A stretch of DNA of 44,305 nucleotides from Actinomycetes bacterium (GTDB lineage: Bacteria; Actinomycetota; Actinomycetes; Mycobacteriales; Mycobacteriaceae), in the NCBI GenBank assembly GCA_029780675.1, contig JAKOYE010000231.1, positions 1-44,305 of the forward strand. Reading direction: 5' to 3'. The notes beneath the pieces were generated by a model. The model had not been told where the DNA came from. It searched no databases and saw only the letters and a program-made list of their open reading frames with translations. The translations under genes and the position numbers were made by a program. Shown here one piece after another: positions 40,787 through 44,305 of the stretch (position 1 is its first letter; the number at the start of each line of letters is the position of its first letter).

Positions 40787-41668
40787 TCAGGCCGGTACGA
40801 CCAGCACCGGGACCGGACTGTGCCGCAGGATCTTCGCGCCCCGCGACCCGAGGAACACCCTGGCGATGTCCCCGCGTGGTGAACTGCCCAGCGCCAGGAT
40901 CTCCCCGTCGATCCAGTCGGCGTCGTCGAGGGCCTGATCCCAGCCGTTACCGCTGACCACTGTGAGTTCCACGTCGGGGCCGACGACGCCGTCGGTGCGC
41001 AGTTGCTCGAGCAGGTCATGCGCCTGCTCCTGCCAGGCCGCGAGGATGGAGTCCTCGGCGTGCAGTCCGACCTCCGGCGGATACATGGTGCGTCCGCGTA
41101 CCGCGAAGGTGATCACCCGCAGCGGTGTCCCCAGCCGCTCGGACAGCCCGTTGACCCGCCGCACCACATCGACGGACTCCGGGGTTCCCGGGTATCCGCA
41201 GGTGATCCGGTTAAGCCTGCCGGTGCGGGCGCCGCGATACCCCCGTGGGGCGATCGCCAGCGGCACCGGGCAGGAGTGCAGCAGATAGTCGGCGGTGGAC
41301 CCCACCACAACCTGCCCGAGGGCGCCGTTGGCCGCCGACCCCAGTACCAGGAGCTTGGCGTCCACTTCGGCGATCACCTCGACCAGACCCCCGGACACCG
41401 ACCGGTGGGCGTGACTGTGGAACGACACCGGCACGTCGTGCGGGATGGCGGCGAGTTCACGCTGCGCCTCCCGGGCGGAGTCGGCGGCGAGTTGGTCGGC
41501 CCAGGCCGCGTACTCGGCGTCCACCCGCGCCGGTGACGGGTAGGTCCACGGTTTGGGGACGATGGTCGCCACGGTGAGCGAGGTGCGCAGTGTCTGGGCG
41601 GCCTCGACTGCCAGGTGCAGCGGTGCCGGGCCGCTCTTGCCCGCCAGATAGCCGACGACGACGGTCAT
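40787..41668 (-). CDS. Universal stress protein (two Usp domains)
   Basis: 293 residues. The first UspA-type domain has ATP-binding segments around VVVGYLAGKSG and VLGSAANGALGQVVVGSTADYLLHSCPVPLAIAP (G-2x-G-9x-G(S/T)). The second repeats the pattern with LALGSSPRGDIARVFLGSRG and HSPVPVLVVPA. The ATG overlaps the permease stop by ATGA (41665-41668), so the two genes are coupled. It probably senses ATP and helps regulate transport or stress adaptation. Confidence 0.92.
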   Translation of the reverse strand: MTVVVGYLAGKSGPAPLHLAVEAAQTLRTSLTVATIVPKPWTYPSPARVDAEYAAWADQLAADSAREAQRELAAIPHDVPVSFHSHAHRSVSGGLVEVIAEVDAKLLVLGSAANGALGQVVVGSTADYLLHSCPVPLAIAPRGYRGARTGRLNRITCGYPGTPESVDVVRRVNGLSERLGTPLRVITFAVRGRTMYPPEVGLHAEDSILAAWQEQAHDLLEQLRTDGVVGPDVELTVVSGNGWDQALDDADWIDGEILALGSSPRGDIARVFLGSRGAKILRHSPVPVLVVPA

Positions 41669-43104
41669 GATGGTTGCCTCTCGATGCGGTTCAGTGCGCT
41701 GTTGTGCCGGCCCCAGCTGAAGTAGAACGTCAGCACCACCGACACCCACAGCGCGAAGGCCAGCCAGGTATACCAGTGCAGGCTGGCCAGGATGTAGGCA
41801 CATGCCAGCACCGACAGCACCGGGGTCACCGGGTAGCCGGGCACCCGGAACCCGCGGGGCAGGTCGGGTTCGCGCACCCGCAGGATGATGACCGCGACCG
41901 AGACGGTGATGAACGCCACCAGGGTGCCGATCGAGACCATATCGGCCAGCTTGTCCAGCGGCACCAGGCCGGCCAGCAGGCCGATCACCGTCGCGACGAT
42001 CACGGTGTTGTTGACCGGGGTCATGGTGCGGGGGCTCACCTTGGCGAACATCGACGGCAGCAGGCCGTCGCGGCCGATGGCGAACAGGATCCGGGTGGAG
42101 CCGTACAGCGTCACCAGGGTCACCGAGAAGATCGAGATCACCGCGCCGGCGGCGAGCACCGTTCCCCAGTAGTTGGCGCCCGTCACGTTGTCGAGAATGG
42201 TGGCCAGGCCCGCCGACTGGTCCTTGAAGTCGGGCCAGTTCTGAGCGCCCAGGGCGGCCAGCGTCACCAGGATGTAGATCCCGGTGACCGTGAGCAGTGC
42301 GGCGACGAGTGCTCTCGGCATGGTGCGCTGCGGGTTCTTGACCTCGTCGCCGGCCGTCGACACCGCGTCCAGGCCGATATAGGAGAAGAAGATCGTGCCC
42401 GCCGCCGCCCCGATCCCGGCCGCGCCGTAGGGGGCGAAATTCGCGAACCGGTCGGCCCGGAACGCGGTGAACGCGATCACCGAGAACATCACCAGCACAC
42501 CCAGTTTGATCAACACCATCACGGCGTTCACCAGGGCGGACTCGCTGGCGCCCCGTACCAGCAGCAGCGCGCACAGCAGCACCAGAACCACGGCGGGGAA
42601 ATTGATGATCCCGGGTTCGGGATCCCATGGTGCGGCCGAAAGTGCTTGCGGTAGGCCGTGTCCGAGGAAGTTGCTCGACAGTTTGTTGACGTACTGGCTC
42701 CAGCCGACGGCCACCGCGGCGGTGGCGACCACGTACTCCAGCAGCAGGCAGGCCGCGACCACCATCGCCATCAGTTCGCCCAGCGTCGTGTAGGCGTAGG
42801 AGTAGGTCGAGCCCGACACCGGCACCGCCGAGGCGAGTTCGGCATAGCAGATCGTCGCCAGGCCGGCGGCGATCCCGGCGATGACGAACGAGACCAGCAC
42901 GCCGGGTCCGGCCTGCGGCACGGCCTGGGACAGCACGAAGAAGATGCCGGTGCCGACCGTCGACCCGACTCCGAACATGGTCAGCTGGAAGGTGCCGATC
43001 GAACGCTTGAGGGTGGGTGACGCGCCGTGGGCGACCGGTGCGCCGATCACCGGCCGGCGCCGCAGCATCTGCTCGGTGAGCGTGATCGGTTCCGGCGTGG
43101 CCAT
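41665..43104 (-). CDS. APC-family amino acid permease
   Basis: 479 residues from ATG (43104, minus strand). About 12 transmembrane helices. The typical first helix is FGVGSTVGTGIFFVLSQAVP (G-x-G-T-G-I-F), and PVSGSTYSYAYTTLGELMA follows, as in cationic amino acid transporters of the APC superfamily. Coupled to a universal stress protein. The exact amino acid is unknown. Confidence 0.93.
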   Translation of the reverse strand: MATPEPITLTEQMLRRRPVIGAPVAHGASPTLKRSIGTFQLTMFGVGSTVGTGIFFVLSQAVPQAGPGVLVSFVIAGIAAGLATICYAELASAVPVSGSTYSYAYTTLGELMAMVVAACLLLEYVVATAAVAVGWSQYVNKLSSNFLGHGLPQALSAAPWDPEPGIINFPAVVLVLLCALLLVRGASESALVNAVMVLIKLGVLVMFSVIAFTAFRADRFANFAPYGAAGIGAAAGTIFFSYIGLDAVSTAGDEVKNPQRTMPRALVAALLTVTGIYILVTLAALGAQNWPDFKDQSAGLATILDNVTGANYWGTVLAAGAVISIFSVTLVTLYGSTRILFAIGRDGLLPSMFAKVSPRTMTPVNNTVIVATVIGLLAGLVPLDKLADMVSIGTLVAFITVSVAVIILRVREPDLPRGFRVPGYPVTPVLSVLACAYILASLHWYTWLAFALWVSVVLTFYFSWGRHNSALNRIERQPS

Positions 43105-43159
43105 CCAGCGATTATGCCCACTGCGCGGCGTTGGCGCGCGTGTCGTGTAAGAACACCTC

Positions 43160-44305
43160 GTGAGCAATAACGGCATCGTGATCGTCGGCGGCGGGCTCGC
43201 CGCCGCCCGGGTGGCCGAGCAACTGCGGACGGCGGAGTACGCCGGGCCGGTCACCATCGTCAGCGACGAGGAGCACCTGCCCTACGATCGCCCGCCGCTG
43301 TCCAAGGACGTGCTGCACGCACCCATCGGCGAGGAGAAGGGGGTCGAGGACGTCTCGCTGCGGCCCGCCCAGTTCTACGCCGACAACGACATCACCCTGC
43401 GGCTGGGCAAGGGAGCGGGCTCGCTGAACCCCGCCACGCGCACCGTCACCCTCGTCGACGGCACCGAACTGGACTACGACGAACTGGTGATCGCCACCGG
43501 ATTGGTGCCCCGGCGGATACCGTCGTTCCCCGATCTGGACGGCGTCCGGGTGCTGCGCACCTTCGACGAGGCGGTGGCGTTGCGCGAGCACGCCGGCCGG
43601 GCGCGCCGGGCGGTCATCATCGGCGCGGGTTTCATCGGCTGCGAGGTCGCCGCCGCCCTGCGGCGGCTCGGGGTGGACGTGGTGCTGGTCGAGCCGCAGC
43701 CCGCCCCACTGGCCGGGGTGCTGGGGCGGAGCATCGGTGAGCTCGTGAGCCGGTTGCACCGCGCCGAGGGGGTCGACGTGCGCACCGGGGTCTCAGTGGC
43801 CGAGGTGCGCGGATCTCAGCACGTGGAGACGGTGGTGCTCACCGACGGCACCGAACTCGTCGCCGACCTGGTGGTCGTGGGCGTCGGTTCCCGGCCGGCC
43901 ACCGACTGGCTGGTGGGCAGCGGGGTCGCGGTGGACAACGGGGTGCTCTGCGACCAGAACGGCCGCACCAGCGAGCCGCACGTCTGGGCTCTGGGCGATG
44001 TCGCCTCCTGGCGCGACGCCGCCGGGCACCAGACCCGCGTCGAGCACTGGAGCAATGTCGCCGAGCAGGCCCGGGTGCTGGTGCCGGCGATGCTCGGCCA
44101 GGAGCCGCCGTCGCTGGTGGTGGTGCCCTACTTCTGGAGCGACCAGTACGACGTCAAGATCCAGTGCCTCGGGGAGCCGTCCGCCGACGACACCGTGCAC
44201 ATCGTGTCCGACGACGGCCGCAAGTTCCTGGCCTACTACGAGCGCGACGGCGTGCTGGTCGGTGTGGTCGGCGGTGGGATGCCCGGCAAGGTGATGAAGC
44301 TGCGC
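43160..44305 (+). CDS. FAD-dependent ferredoxin reductase (Rv0688-like), cut by the right edge
   Basis: 382 codons from GTG 43160 with no stop before the window end; the M. tuberculosis counterpart has about 406 residues, so only the end is missing. FAD motif IVIVGGGLAAAR (6-17), PYDRPPLSK, second Rossmann motif GAGFIGCE for NAD(P)H (155-162), and WALGDVASW near the C-terminus. This is the rubredoxin/ferredoxin reductase type that serves cytochrome P450 or dioxygenase electron chains. Divergent from the permease, 55 bases away. Confidence 0.95.
   Translation, partial: MSNNGIVIVGGGLAAARVAEQLRTAEYAGPVTIVSDEEHLPYDRPPLSKDVLHAPIGEEKGVEDVSLRPAQFYADNDITLRLGKGAGSLNPATRTVTLVDGTELDYDELVIATGLVPRRIPSFPDLDGVRVLRTFDEAVALREHAGRARRAVIIGAGFIGCEVAAALRRLGVDVVLVEPQPAPLAGVLGRSIGELVSRLHRAEGVDVRTGVSVAEVRGSQHVETVVLTDGTELVADLVVVGVGSRPATDWLVGSGVAVDNGVLCDQNGRTSEPHVWALGDVASWRDAAGHQTRVEHWSNVAEQARVLVPAMLGQEPPSLVVVPYFWSDQYDVKIQCLGEPSADDTVHIVSDDGRKFLAYYERDGVLVGVVGGGMPGKVMKLR

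Noticed and set aside
41669..42628. Extension of the universal stress protein into the permease gene
   Set aside because: The open frame is only the antiphase of the permease. The true ATG at 41668 overlaps the permease stop.

Overview
The window is high-GC actinobacterial DNA, and its gene order marks it as a mycobacterium, probably a non-tuberculous, fast-growing (Mycolicibacterium-like) species. The backbone is alpha-mannosidase, SurA-like/'fabD2' position gene, ROK kinase, rplJ-rplL, mkl/mceG, rpoB-rpoC, fadE8-echA-paaX-echA, a tetR gene, rpsL-rpsG-fusA-tuf, a mycofactocin-type SDR and a ferredoxin reductase. From memory this follows M. tuberculosis Rv0648 to Rv0688. RpoB, RpoC, RpsL and MceG read almost like their M. 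tuberculosis counterparts. No tRNA, rRNA, CRISPR array, integrase or intact insertion sequence was seen.

Layout. 1-5.5 kb: a GH38 mannosidase open at the left edge, a small SurA_N-like protein and a ROK sugar kinase, tightly packed. 5.5-6.3 kb: an accessory pair, a HEPN-like protein with an RxxxxH motif and a 58-residue SH3-like protein. 6.3-7.8 kb: a structured leader, rplJ-rplL and a strong terminator. 7.9-12.3 kb: mceG, then a large secreted protein with two alpha/beta-hydrolase domains and a C-terminal lipocalin. 12.3-20.2 kb: rpoB promoter, rpoB, rpoC, terminator. 20.2-25.2 kb: an accessory stretch with a nucleotide-sugar dehydrogenase coupled to a glycosyltransferase, a 540-base gap and a secreted glycine-rich protein mixing PGRS-type and collagen-like repeats. 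25.2-29.4 kb (minus strand): an overlapping operon fadE8-echA-paaX-echA. 29.6-31.3 kb: a type II toxin-antitoxin pair, a DUF3060 lipoprotein and a TetR regulator. 31.4-36.1 kb: the str operon rpsL-rpsG-fusA-tuf. 36.1-38.9 kb: a Pro/Ala-rich membrane-anchored protein, a glycosyltransferase resembling collagen galactosyltransferases and a SHOCT membrane protein. 39.0-44.3 kb: an SDR behind a KstR-type operator, a class I methyltransferase, a universal stress protein with an APC permease, and a reductase cut by the right edge.

How the genes work together. The ribosomal and RNA polymerase genes form the usual housekeeping clusters, with promoters, an L10-type leader and hairpin terminators visible. 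Accessory genes sit between these conserved blocks. The most notable are the HEPN/SH3-like pair, the hydrolase-hydrolase-lipocalin fusion, and a possible cell-surface glycosylation set: sugar dehydrogenase, two glycosyltransferases, a methyltransferase and a collagen-like/PGRS surface protein. The idea that this last set acts together is inference. Both crotonases in the fadE8 operon lack the two canonical hydratase glutamates, so that operon may not carry out ordinary beta-oxidation.
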